Shown here: positions 1-5,638 of the stretch, in pieces
Layout of the letters: the number at the start of each line of letters is the position of its first letter
How positions within the stretch are numbered: position 1 is the first letter of the stretch
NCBI GenBank assembly: GCA_019136325.1
Contig: JAGVUJ010000002.1
Span: forward strand, 1 to 7,305
DNA length: 7,305 bases
Direction: 5' to 3'
Origin: Deltaproteobacteria bacterium
Lineage (GTDB): Bacteria; Desulfobacterota; Syntrophia; Syntrophales; Smithellaceae
Translations under genes and position numbers: made by a program
Notes under the pieces: generated by a model
What the model was told of the DNA's origin: nothing
The model's input: the letters and a program-made list of their open reading frames with translations, nothing else
Database searches by the model: none

Positions 1-8
1 AAATCTTT

Positions 9-683
9 ATGTCACTGCGTTTAGTGAGCGATAAACCTTCTGTTATCGGTGTGCTTGATTTACAGGGCGGTGTCCATGAGCATCTGGAGCATCTGGAGCG
101 GTTGGGTGTCGCCTATAAAAGAGTAAAGCAGACGGAAGATTTTGAAGACCTGGCGGGCCTGATTATTCCCGGCGGGGAAAGTTCCTGTCTTTCCCGGTTG
201 CTGACTATTTTCGGCATGAAGGATGTTTTGCTTGCGGCGCACCGCCGGGGAATGAAAATCTGGGGGACCTGCGCCGGAGCGATTTTGCTGGCTAAAAATG
301 TTGTCGGTGAAAATTCCTGTCTTAATCTTATTAACGTTACGATCGAGCGCAACAGTTTCGGCTCTCAACTGGACAGCTTTACCGGTGAGGCGCTGATTCC
401 GGTTGTTTCTCCCGATCCTGTTCCGCTGACGTTCATCCGCGCTCCTAAAATACTTGCAGCCGAATCCGATGTCCAGGTGCTTTTGAGGATGGACGGCTAC
501 ATAGCGGCGGCGGAAAATGAGTCCATCCTGGTGACGGTCTTTCATCCGGAATTAACCGGATGCCTCGCCCTCCATCATTACTTTGCCGTTAAATGCGGTC
601 TGAAAGCGACGCTGAAAGGCAATGAATATGCTGATCCTCATTGGAGTATATCCAGTTGGACAAAGCATTCCGGCATTGCCTGA
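9..683 (+). CDS. pdxT: Pyridoxal 5'-phosphate synthase glutaminase subunit PdxT
   Basis: PdxT hydrolyses glutamine and passes the ammonia to PdxS, which makes pyridoxal 5'-phosphate (vitamin B6) from ribose 5-phosphate and glyceraldehyde 3-phosphate in the cytoplasm. The 224-residue product shows the class I glutaminase triad in PdxT context: the oxyanion-strand motif PGGES at 54-58, nucleophile Cys88 in GTCAG (86-90), and His179/Glu181 in the FHPEL segment. The LQGG..EH start (18-24), RNSFGSQ (114-120) and FIRAP (142-146) are also PdxT signatures. Most family members are about 190 residues. This one has about 12 extra N-terminal residues and a roughly 24-residue polar C-terminal tail. The ATG at 9 is kept because the next in-frame start (GTG at 51) would remove the first strand. 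Its ribosome site would lie mostly outside the window. pdxS commonly sits just upstream, which cannot be checked here. Confidence 0.95.
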   Translation: MSLRLVSDKPSVIGVLDLQGGVHEHLEHLERLGVAYKRVKQTEDFEDLAGLIIPGGESSCLSRLLTIFGMKDVLLAAHRRGMKIWGTCAGAILLAKNVVGENSCLNLINVTIERNSFGSQLDSFTGEALIPVVSPDPVPLTFIRAPKILAAESDVQVLLRMDGYIAAAENESILVTVFHPELTGCLALHHYFAVKCGLKATLKGNEYADPHWSISSWTKHSGIA

Positions 684-705
684 AAGCATGGATACCGACC
701 CCCTT

Positions 706-741
706 CAAAAATCAGCGAAAAAACAAAAGGGTTGCCGCTGA
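706..741 (-). terminator. Possible intrinsic terminator of mgtE
   Basis: In the gap between the convergent pdxT and mgtE genes, TCAGCG (712-717) and CGCTGA (736-741) form a 6-bp inverted repeat. Read on the minus strand, the stem is followed by A then five T residues (711-707), as expected downstream of mgtE. The 18-nt loop is long and partly T-rich, so the hairpin is weak. No comparable structure with a T-run was seen for pdxT. Confidence 0.35.
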
Positions 742-793
742 ATGAATTTTATCATCCGACACAAGGATTAATGTGAGGTGGCTCAATCGTCTT

Positions 794-2155
794 TCAGGTA
801 AAAAACTTTAGAAAAACAGTTGCCAGGGTCAGATAAGAAAAGAAGCCAAAAGCATCCGTAAATGCGGTCAATAGAATATTGGAGCCCAGCGCCGGATCAA
901 GGTTAAGCTTTTTCAGGGCGAGAGGAATAAGAACTCCGGCCATGGTTCCGGCAAAAATACTGAAAATCATCGCCATGCCCAGAATCAAACCGAGGATGGG
1001 GATCCCTTTCCAGAAATAGGCAATGATGGCGATGACAATGCCGACGGCAACGCCATTGGCAATACCCACGGCAATCTGCCTCAGCAGAGCGCGTTTGGCG
1101 TTTTCGAAAGTGATTTCACCCAGCGCCATACCACGGATGATCAGGGCCAGCGTCTGTCCTCCGGAATTGCCGCCGAGCCCGGCGACAACCGGCATGAAGA
1201 AAACAAGGGCAACCATCATCTTGATGGTATCTTCGAAAAATCCAATGACCAGAACGGATGTGAGGGCCGTCATGAGATTGAGCAAAAGCCAGGGAAGCCT
1301 TTTTTTGACCGATTCGGTTGTTTTGTGAAAAATAGTGTCGTCCTGACCCAAACCGGCGATACGATAAATATCTTCGGATGTTTCTTCCTGAATGGCGTCG
1401 ACAACGTCATCGATGGTGATTCGTCCCAGCAGATGCTGCTGCTTATCCACAACGCCGATCGCAACCAGGTCGTATTTCTTGAAAAGGCGGGCCACCTCCT
1501 CCTGATCCATATTGGCGGGAACGCTGGGAATATCCTCGTCGATAACGTCCATGATCGGCGTAAACCGTTTTGTTGTAATAATTCTTTGCAGCGGAACCGT
1601 ACCGATCAGTTTATCGTCTTCATCAACGACGAAAATGTTGTGAATGTTTTCAATTTCATCTTTGGCCTCCGCAACGGCCTGGAAGGCGTCGTTAATCGTG
1701 GCATCTTTTTTCACGGAAACCAGTTCCGACTGCATGATGCCGCCGGCGGTATCGTCGGCATATTTGAGCAGTTCCTGAACTTCCTGCGATTCCTCCGGCT
1801 CAATGGAATCGAGAACGGCTTTGGCCTGATCATCGGACAACTCGGCGATAATATCCGCCTTGTCGTCGGATTCCATTTCTTCGATAATGTCGGTGAGCTT
1901 TTCGTTGGAAAGATCTTCAATCAACTGTTCACGTGATTTATCGGACAGCTCCAGAATAACGTCGGAAGCTTTATCGACGTCCAGCAGTGAAAAGAGATGC
2001 AATCGGTCTTCTTCTTCAAGCTCATCGATGAGGTCGGCGATATCCGCCGGATGCATATCGGAAAAAAGATCGATGATGTCGAATTCACGATTGCGACTGA
2101 TCAGATCCTTCAGCCGTTCCAGCGTAGTCGGTTCTTGTTTCTTGACCTTTTGCAT
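794..2155 (-). CDS. mgtE: Magnesium transporter MgtE
   Basis: This is an inner-membrane Mg2+-selective channel/transporter, gated by cytoplasmic Mg2+. The 453-residue length is typical. The order is: an acidic helical MgtE N domain of short repeats such as HPADIADLIDEL (about 25-134); a CBS pair (about 137-198 and 200-258); a connecting plug helix (about 262-283); then five membrane segments (about 285-305, 312-340, 356-380, 385-412, 424-450). The pore signature GLGGNSGGQT (326-335) and Asp434 in the AFTDAFGFF segment, equivalent to the pore Mg2+-binding aspartate of characterised MgtE, are intact. The acidic residues in the N and CBS domains agree with Mg2+ sensing. The ATG has only a weak AGG about 10 nt upstream. 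Transcription probably starts at the promoter at 2296-2324, giving a leader of about 134 nt. The gene is monocistronic as far as can be seen and converges on pdxT. Confidence 0.95.
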   Translation of the reverse strand: MQKVKKQEPTTLERLKDLISRNREFDIIDLFSDMHPADIADLIDELEEEDRLHLFSLLDVDKASDVILELSDKSREQLIEDLSNEKLTDIIEEMESDDKADIIAELSDDQAKAVLDSIEPEESQEVQELLKYADDTAGGIMQSELVSVKKDATINDAFQAVAEAKDEIENIHNIFVVDEDDKLIGTVPLQRIITTKRFTPIMDVIDEDIPSVPANMDQEEVARLFKKYDLVAIGVVDKQQHLLGRITIDDVVDAIQEETSEDIYRIAGLGQDDTIFHKTTESVKKRLPWLLLNLMTALTSVLVIGFFEDTIKMMVALVFFMPVVAGLGGNSGGQTLALIIRGMALGEITFENAKRALLRQIAVGIANGVAVGIVIAIIAYFWKGIPILGLILGMAMIFSIFAGTMAGVLIPLALKKLNLDPALGSNILLTAFTDAFGFFSYLTLATVFLKFFT

Positions 2156-2289
2156 AGGATCGCCTGTTGTGATAGTCGTTTAAAAATGATTATGATGGTT
2201 CGGCAATAAACAAAAATCATTGCCCATGCGCCTTACTGGAAAGAAGATTCTTTTCTGAAAATATCGCGCATGAAGATTCGTATTCCGGC
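2156..2289 (-). promoter_or_regulatory. Predicted 5' leader of mgtE with inverted repeats
   Basis: If transcription starts near 2289, mgtE has a leader of about 134 nt. It contains a perfect 7-bp inverted repeat, CATGCGC (2225-2231) with GCGCATG (2266-2272). That pair encloses a smaller imperfect one, GAAAGAA (2239-2245) with TTCTTTTC (2248-2255). A second pair, AATGAT (2185-2190) with ATCATT (2216-2221), lies nearer the gene. The octamer GAAGATTC occurs twice (2243-2250, 2272-2279). Many mgtE and mgtA genes are controlled through structured leaders, but I could not match the conserved elements of the M-box riboswitch, so a regulatory role is inference only. Confidence 0.35.
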
Positions 2290-2295
2290 AGCGGG

Positions 2296-2324
2296 ACTAT
2301 AAGGACATTAAATAGATATGTCAA
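2296..2324 (-). promoter_or_regulatory. Sigma70-type promoter of mgtE
   Basis: On the minus strand a perfect -35 box TTGACA (2324-2319) is followed by a 17-nt spacer and a -10 box TATAGT (2301-2296), 5 of 6 matches to TATAAT. Transcription would begin near 2289. This is the only strong leftward promoter in the gap, and it points into mgtE. Confidence 0.75.
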
Positions 2325-2439
2325 TATTTTTCTGTGAAAAATCTGTAAAAAATATAAAATCCTGCATTAAAAAACTCGGCGTTCCCGACGCGAACTTTCC
2401 AGGGACAAATGGTTCCATGGGCGGCGGGATATTTTCCCA

Positions 2440-2469
2440 TTGACAGAAGAAATTTCTTGTCTGTATTCT
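2440..2469 (+). promoter_or_regulatory. Likely promoter of the GNAT gene, with a palindrome in the spacer
   Basis: A perfect -35 box TTGACA (2440-2445) is separated by 18 nt from TATTCT (2464-2469), 4 of 6 matches to TATAAT. Transcription would start near 2476, about 11 nt before the TTG start codon. The spacer is almost filled by the perfect 12-bp palindrome AAGAAATTTCTT (2447-2458), extended by GAC (2442-2444) and GTC (2459-2461) beyond a 2-base interruption on the left. This position suits a repressor operator. Confidence 0.55.
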
Positions 2470-2486
2470 GACCCCGAGAAGCATCA

Positions 2487-3287
2487 TTGAAGATATCAGA
2501 AAAGGAGCCGCTTCCGATCACGATAGAGAATATTGAAAATAATTTTTTTGCCGTCAGCCGTTACTGGGGGAGGCTGAATGCATCTTTAAAAAAAGCCGGA
2601 CCGGTGTGGGCCATGAGCACCGGTGTGGCCGTTTCCGATATTAACTGGGCGTGGAACGAAGAACCCTTAAAAAAGGAAAATCAAGCGTCTGTTCTGGAGA
2701 TCAGAGAGTATTACAAAGAAAAAAGCCTGCCCTTCTGGTGGTGGGTGTATCCGCGGGGACAATCCCTCGAAACAACCGGTGTTTTACGGGCAGCCGGATT
2801 GAAATATTTTGCCGGCGTTCCCGGCATGGCGGCGGACTTGCATCAATCCCCGGGGGAATCCCATCCGGCGGACAACATCAAAATATTCTCCGTTGAAAAT
2901 CGGGACGACCTGATGCTCTGGCAAAATGTTTCTTTCGATGGATTTGAGATGCCTCCTCGCGCCAGAACGCAATACGCAGCCTTTGTATCCTCATTTGAAA
3001 CCGGGGCTCAATCGCCGCAAAAACTTTTTCTTGCCTGTATGGACGGTAAACCCGCGGCCACGTCTCTGCTTTTTATTGATCAGAATACGGCGGGCATATA
3101 TTACGTGTCGACGCTGCCCGCTTTCCGGCATAAAGGATGCGGATTGAAAATCACGCAGGCGGCGATGCAATCGGCGCGGGAATCGGGATGCAAAAATATC
3201 ATTTTACAAGCGACCCCGATGGGAGAAAGGCTTTACAGGCGTTTAAATTTCCGGCCGCACTGTCAGGCTGAAATCTATACATTGTAA
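2487..3287 (+). CDS. GNAT-family N-acetyltransferase with an N-terminal accessory domain
   Basis: This is probably an acyl-CoA-dependent N-acetyltransferase of unknown substrate, 266 residues, cytoplasmic. The C-terminal half (about 131-266) is a GNAT domain. It has the strand YYVSTLPAFR (205-214), the acetyl-CoA pyrophosphate loop RHKGCG (214-219, the R-x-x-G-x-G pattern), the helix to about 233, and the motif B region LQATPMGERLYRRLNFRP (240-257). The N-terminal 120 residues include PFWWWVYPRG (82-91) and a GVPGMAADL segment (110-118). This resembles the extra first domain seen in long GNAT proteins, which is itself GNAT-like and normally lacks the CoA loop. The start is TTG at 2487 with a weak GAGAAG five bases upstream, because no in-frame ATG or GTG lies near; the next Met codon is at 2613. 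A good AAAAGGAG (2500-2507) lies inside the reading frame without a standard start codon at the right distance after it. Confidence 0.85.
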   Translation: MKISEKEPLPITIENIENNFFAVSRYWGRLNASLKKAGPVWAMSTGVAVSDINWAWNEEPLKKENQASVLEIREYYKEKSLPFWWWVYPRGQSLETTGVLRAAGLKYFAGVPGMAADLHQSPGESHPADNIKIFSVENRDDLMLWQNVSFDGFEMPPRARTQYAAFVSSFETGAQSPQKLFLACMDGKPAATSLLFIDQNTAGIYYVSTLPAFRHKGCGLKITQAAMQSARESGCKNIILQATPMGERLYRRLNFRPHCQAEIYTL

Positions 3288-3310
3288 CGCCTGGTAAGGC
3301 CGGTGTTTCC

Positions 3311-3324
3311 GGGAAGCGTTTCCC
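3311..3324 (+). repeat. Small inverted repeat after the GNAT gene
   Basis: GGGAA (3311-3315) and TTCCC (3320-3324) can form a 5-bp hairpin with a 4-nt loop, 24 bases after the acetyltransferase stop codon. No T-run follows it, so it is a poor intrinsic terminator and may only stabilise the 3' end, or mean nothing. Confidence 0.3.
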
Positions 3325-3358
3325 TGACGTGTCATGGGAAATATTCTCAAATATGATC

Positions 3359-3387
3359 TTGACAGGCCAGGTCACGTTACGTATATT
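3359..3387 (+). promoter_or_regulatory. Sigma70-type promoter of the kinase-like gene
   Basis: A perfect TTGACA (3359-3364), a 17-nt spacer and TATATT (3382-3387), 5 of 6 matches to TATAAT, predict a start near 3394. The leader to the ATG at 3476 would be about 82 nt. The inverted repeat CCGTC (3388-3392) with GACGG (3399-3403) straddles the predicted start, so it could be an operator or a 5'-end hairpin. Confidence 0.7.
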
Positions 3388-3475
3388 CCGTCGGACATGA
3401 CGGTCTTGATCGGAAAATCACACGGCTAAGTTTCAGCAATAGCCAAGGTCAATATTTCCATTGCAGAGACGGTCG

Positions 3476-4354
3476 ATGAAAAAAACGATTCTCATGGATC
3501 AGGCCAAGACAGGTGTAATGAATCATAAGGATAACTTCATATCATCCATAGGGAAGGAAATATCCTCGAGCCTTGCCTGGTTTATGACGGATAACGCTTT
3601 GTATCCAGGCGTGAATCAATGGTCGTCATCCTGGCGGCATCAAAACTGGGCGGGAAGCATCAGCCGTTATATTTCTCCGGAAGAAGCCGAATCCATCATG
3701 AAAGCTTTTCTGTCTCCGGACAGAGACAAAAAATTTCGCCTCTTCTTTGTCAGTGATTATAAGGATACCTATCGGGGAGAAAAATTACTGCATGACGGTT
3801 GCGACGTTTATCTGAAACATTATCGCATGAACGATGCGCCCCGGGAAATTCGCATCAGGAATGTTATCCGCCGGTGTCTGGCCCGGAAAAATTTCAATGC
3901 CTTTTACCAGTTGCGGAAGAAAAACATCGAAGCCGTTTATCCCTTATTCTATGTCATGAAAAAAGGCCGCTGGATTCCCGATGAAGTCATTGCCGTCAGC
4001 AAAGGGGCTGCCGGCAACAGAACGATTGAGAACATCATGCCGGACGGCCGGGACAATGATGCGTTGCATCTGCTGGCTGTGAATCTCGGTTCGTATGTCG
4101 CCGAACTTCAATTCAAAGAAATTCTTTTCAAAGAATTGTACCGCAATCTGATCGCGATCCAGAAGACGACGCATTGGGAGTTTATTCTCTGTGATCTGGA
4201 TGAGATCCGATCGGTTTCGGAAAGAAGATTTTCCAAACATAAAAAGCACGTTGAAAAATTGCGCAAGAAAATAAAACGCTACGGCGATTCTTTTCTCCAT
4301 GCCTTTGATCAGGGGTACCAAAAGACGGTACGCGAGAAGCGCGGCTCTGTTTAG
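3476..4354 (+). CDS. Degenerate Kdo/WaaP-type (lipopolysaccharide kinase-like) protein, possible pseudokinase
   Basis: No function is recognised with certainty. The middle of this 292-residue protein follows the layout of Kdo/WaaP sugar kinases. It has the beta-3 strand VYLKHYR with Lys114, a basic helix and linker ending at LRKKNIEAVYP, a strand and hinge ending near NIMPD (186-190), then a region ending CDLDEIR (239-245) that matches the metal-binding 'IDLDRVR' element, with Asp240 kept. The catalytic loop, usually HGDLxxGN, reads FKELYRNL (218-225): His became Phe, the catalytic Asp became Glu220, and the metal-binding Asn became Leu225. The helix-C Glu position appears to be Asn139. The C-terminus is a basic helical tail. 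No signal peptide or membrane segment is seen. The ATG at 3476 is preferred. A TTG at 3461 would add 5 residues, and ATGs at 3494 and 3518 would shorten it. The gene has its own promoter and converges on the cupin gene. Confidence 0.6.
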   Translation: MKKTILMDQAKTGVMNHKDNFISSIGKEISSSLAWFMTDNALYPGVNQWSSSWRHQNWAGSISRYISPEEAESIMKAFLSPDRDKKFRLFFVSDYKDTYRGEKLLHDGCDVYLKHYRMNDAPREIRIRNVIRRCLARKNFNAFYQLRKKNIEAVYPLFYVMKKGRWIPDEVIAVSKGAAGNRTIENIMPDGRDNDALHLLAVNLGSYVAELQFKEILFKELYRNLIAIQKTTHWEFILCDLDEIRSVSERRFSKHKKHVEKLRKKIKRYGDSFLHAFDQGYQKTVREKRGSV

Positions 4355-4394
4355 ACGGTGATTGACCGGGGCATGTTTTTCGAAGGGATGACGA

Positions 4395-4423
4395 TAAAAA
4401 ATACCGGTAAGGGGTTGCCGGTT
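4395..4423 (-). terminator. Intrinsic terminator of the cupin gene
   Basis: Read on the minus strand, ACCGG (4422-4418), a 10-nt loop and CCGGT (4407-4403) form a GC-rich 5-bp stem. It is followed by A and six T residues (4402-4396). The stem begins in the cupin stop codon region. On the plus strand the preceding gene has a weaker hairpin, CGGT (4356-4359) with ACCG (4365-4368), and T residues at 4376-4380, too far from the stem to be convincing. Confidence 0.5.
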
Positions 4424-4766
4424 AAATTCTTCCATACAGATCTTCAAAACGTTCTATATCGCTGTCATCACAGCGCGTTCCCGTTTGAATTTCAATAATG
4501 ACCAGATGGTCATCCGCATGGTTCCGGACGCGGTGCTTGACCTTCAGCGGAATGTCCACCGATTCGCCGGCGCTCAGCGATATGACCTTATCGCCCACCG
4601 TCACTTCTCCGGATCCGGCAACGACAAACCAGTGCTCGGAACGGAAATGGTGGAGCTGCAAACTCAGGCATCCTCCCGGTTCTACAATAATTCTTTTGAC
4701 CTTATGACCGGTAGCTTCCGATAAAACTTCAAAACTGCCCCAGGGGCATTTGATGATTTTTCCCAT
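4422..4766 (-). CDS. Stand-alone mannose-6-phosphate isomerase type II cupin
   Basis: This 114-residue protein matches the C-terminal isomerase domain of the bifunctional mannose-1-phosphate guanylyltransferase/mannose-6-phosphate isomerase enzymes (ManC/AlgA), but without the guanylyltransferase part. That domain interconverts fructose 6-phosphate and mannose 6-phosphate, feeding GDP-mannose for surface polysaccharides. Family signatures are PWGSFEVL near the start, LSLQLHHFRSEHW (34-46) with probable metal ligands Gln37, His39 and Glu44, the strand AGSGEVTVGD, IPLKVKHR with His78, and the terminal motif DIERFEDLYGR (103-113). The ATG at 4766 is chosen because AGGCGG lies five bases upstream. 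A longer form starting at 4802 (126 residues) has no ribosome site, and its 12 extra residues are outside the conserved domain. The gene is divergent from the metallopeptidase gene. Sugar binding could be regulatory rather than catalytic. Confidence 0.88.
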   Translation of the reverse strand: MGKIIKCPWGSFEVLSEATGHKVKRIIVEPGGCLSLQLHHFRSEHWFVVAGSGEVTVGDKVISLSAGESVDIPLKVKHRVRNHADDHLVIIEIQTGTRCDDSDIERFEDLYGRI

Positions 4767-4771
4767 TTTTA

Positions 4772-4777
4772 CCGCCT
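4772..4777 (-). promoter_or_regulatory. Ribosome binding site that decides the cupin start
   Basis: On the minus strand AGGCGG (4777-4772) stands five bases before the ATG at 4766. The upstream in-frame ATG at 4802 is preceded only by pyrimidine-rich sequence, so translation more likely begins at 4766. Confidence 0.55.
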
Positions 4778-4875
4778 GAAAAATTTGCGGTTTAACTAAC
4801 ATATATTTTGAAAGGAGAAAAGCTCTCTTTTAAGTTTTCCATACTCGCTTTAGAATTTAAATTATGATATTTACA

Positions 4876-4913
4876 CGCATTGTCTATCGATAATATTGAC
4901 GGAAAGCAATGCG
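4876..4913 (+). repeat. Inverted repeat before the metallopeptidase start
   Basis: CGCATTG (4876-4882) and CAATGCG (4907-4913) form a perfect 7-bp inverted repeat around 24 bases. The right arm ends five bases before the ATG at 4919, and the left arm contains the alternative TTG start at 4880. In mRNA the stem would cover the usual ribosome-binding zone of the ATG. Confidence 0.4.
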
Positions 4914-4918
4914 GATTG

Positions 4919-5605
4919 ATGAACACAACCTATACGGTTAATCGAAGCAGAAAGAGGAAGAAAACCATTTCGCTGCAGGTGAGTGCCGACGCGAAAATCA
5001 TTGTATCCGCTCCCTACTTTACACCCGCCGATGAAATCCGACGTTTTGTGGGAGAAAAACAAGGCTGGATTGATAAAACGGTGGCGAGGCAAAAGAAGGA
5101 GATCGCTCAACGCAAAGATAAAGACTTTGAAACCGGCGAGCAATTTCTTTATCTCGGCCAGTTCTATCCGCTGGAAGCGTTCTTTGAGCCTTTTGAAAAT
5201 GCGGGAATTGTTTTCCGGAACGATCGTTTTTATCTCAACTGCCGCCGGGATAAAGCGTTACGAAAACATTATTTTATTTCATGGTATAAGAAGAAAGCGG
5301 ACGCATTGATTCGTCATCGCGTTGATTTTTTCAGCAGAATGCTTACGTTGCCCTATAAAGGGGTCCGGATAACCTGCGCCGAGAGCCGGTGGGGGTCCTG
5401 CTCGGAAGATAACCGCATGGCTTTCAGTTATCGCCTGATCATGGCGCCGCCGGATATCATTGATTACGTAATCGTACATGAATTGATGCATATCCGGGAG
5501 AAGAATCATTCGTCGAGATTCTGGCAAAACGTGGAAGACGTTATGCCTTCGTACAAGGTGCAGCGCCGCTGGCTTAAAGATAACCATGAAAAATTTGTAC
5601 TGTGA
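4919..5605 (+). CDS. YgjP-like (DUF45) zinc metallopeptidase-type protein
   Basis: This 228-residue protein of the YgjP/DUF45 family is predicted to be a cytoplasmic zinc-dependent metallopeptidase; the physiological substrate of the family is poorly known. The zinc site HELMH lies at 187-191 with a likely third ligand His197 in KNHSSRFW, as in the family pattern HELxHxxxxNHSxxFW. The preceding SRWGSCS segment (156-162) is also a family hallmark, and the N-terminus has the usual RSRKRKKTISLQV start. Length is normal. ATG 4919 is preferred because family members begin close to this motif. A TTG at 4880 would add 13 residues. Neither start has a clear ribosome site, and an inverted repeat lies just upstream. 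It is followed after 33 bases by a DUF2156 gene, so it probably heads that transcription unit. Only weak AT-rich promoter candidates (TAGAAT 4851-4856, TATGAT 4863-4868) were seen. Confidence 0.88.
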   Translation: MNTTYTVNRSRKRKKTISLQVSADAKIIVSAPYFTPADEIRRFVGEKQGWIDKTVARQKKEIAQRKDKDFETGEQFLYLGQFYPLEAFFEPFENAGIVFRNDRFYLNCRRDKALRKHYFISWYKKKADALIRHRVDFFSRMLTLPYKGVRITCAESRWGSCSEDNRMAFSYRLIMAPPDIIDYVIVHELMHIREKNHSSRFWQNVEDVMPSYKVQRRWLKDNHEKFVL

Positions 5606-5638
5606 GCGGACTGAAGAAAGGAATGATGACGTATTGAC

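Larger units (their letters stand above)
2156..2486. other. 331-base divergent intergenic region between mgtE and the GNAT gene
   Basis: No convincing protein gene is present. The region holds the leftward mgtE promoter and leader, the rightward promoter of the acetyltransferase gene with its palindrome, and between them (about 2325-2439) an unassigned stretch. That stretch contains ATGGG (2417-2421) paired with CCCAT (2436-2440). It also has a short minus-strand hairpin, TCGG/CCGA around 2376-2388, followed by six T residues (2374-2369). That resembles a weak terminator, but no transcript needing it is apparent. Confidence 0.6.

Noticed and set aside
83..100. Tandem nonamer repeat in pdxT
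   Set aside because: The repeated CATCTGGAG simply encodes HLEHLE in the normal PdxT helix.
60..545. 161-codon open frame antisense to pdxT
   Set aside because: The sense frame carries the complete PdxT motifs; the antisense product is low in recognisable features and has no ribosome site.
1325..1936. 203-codon open frame on the plus strand inside mgtE
   Set aside because: It is antisense to a clear mgtE coding region, its translation has no recognisable domain, and acidic repeats such as GAA/GAT-rich sequence readily leave the opposite frame open.
2156..2289. M-box (ykoK) magnesium riboswitch
   Set aside because: The leader is shorter than the usual roughly 165 nt and I could not match the conserved M-box segments.
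2369..2389. Minus-strand terminator-like hairpin in the mgtE/GNAT gap
   Set aside because: The stem is only 4 bp and no transcript is known that would need it there.
2321..2521. 66-codon minus-strand frame upstream of mgtE
   Set aside because: It starts at GTG without a ribosome site inside the GNAT coding sequence, runs through that gene's promoter and stops inside the mgtE -35 box. The composition looks random.
4828..4868. Promoter for the metallopeptidase unit
   Set aside because: TAGAAT and TATGAT are good -10 candidates, but no acceptable -35 box lies 16-18 bases upstream, so a position cannot be fixed.
5623..5637. Minicistron ATG ATG ACG TAT TGA just before the DUF2156 gene
   Set aside because: Its ATG touches the AAAGGA with no room for initiation; a four-codon frame is expected by chance.
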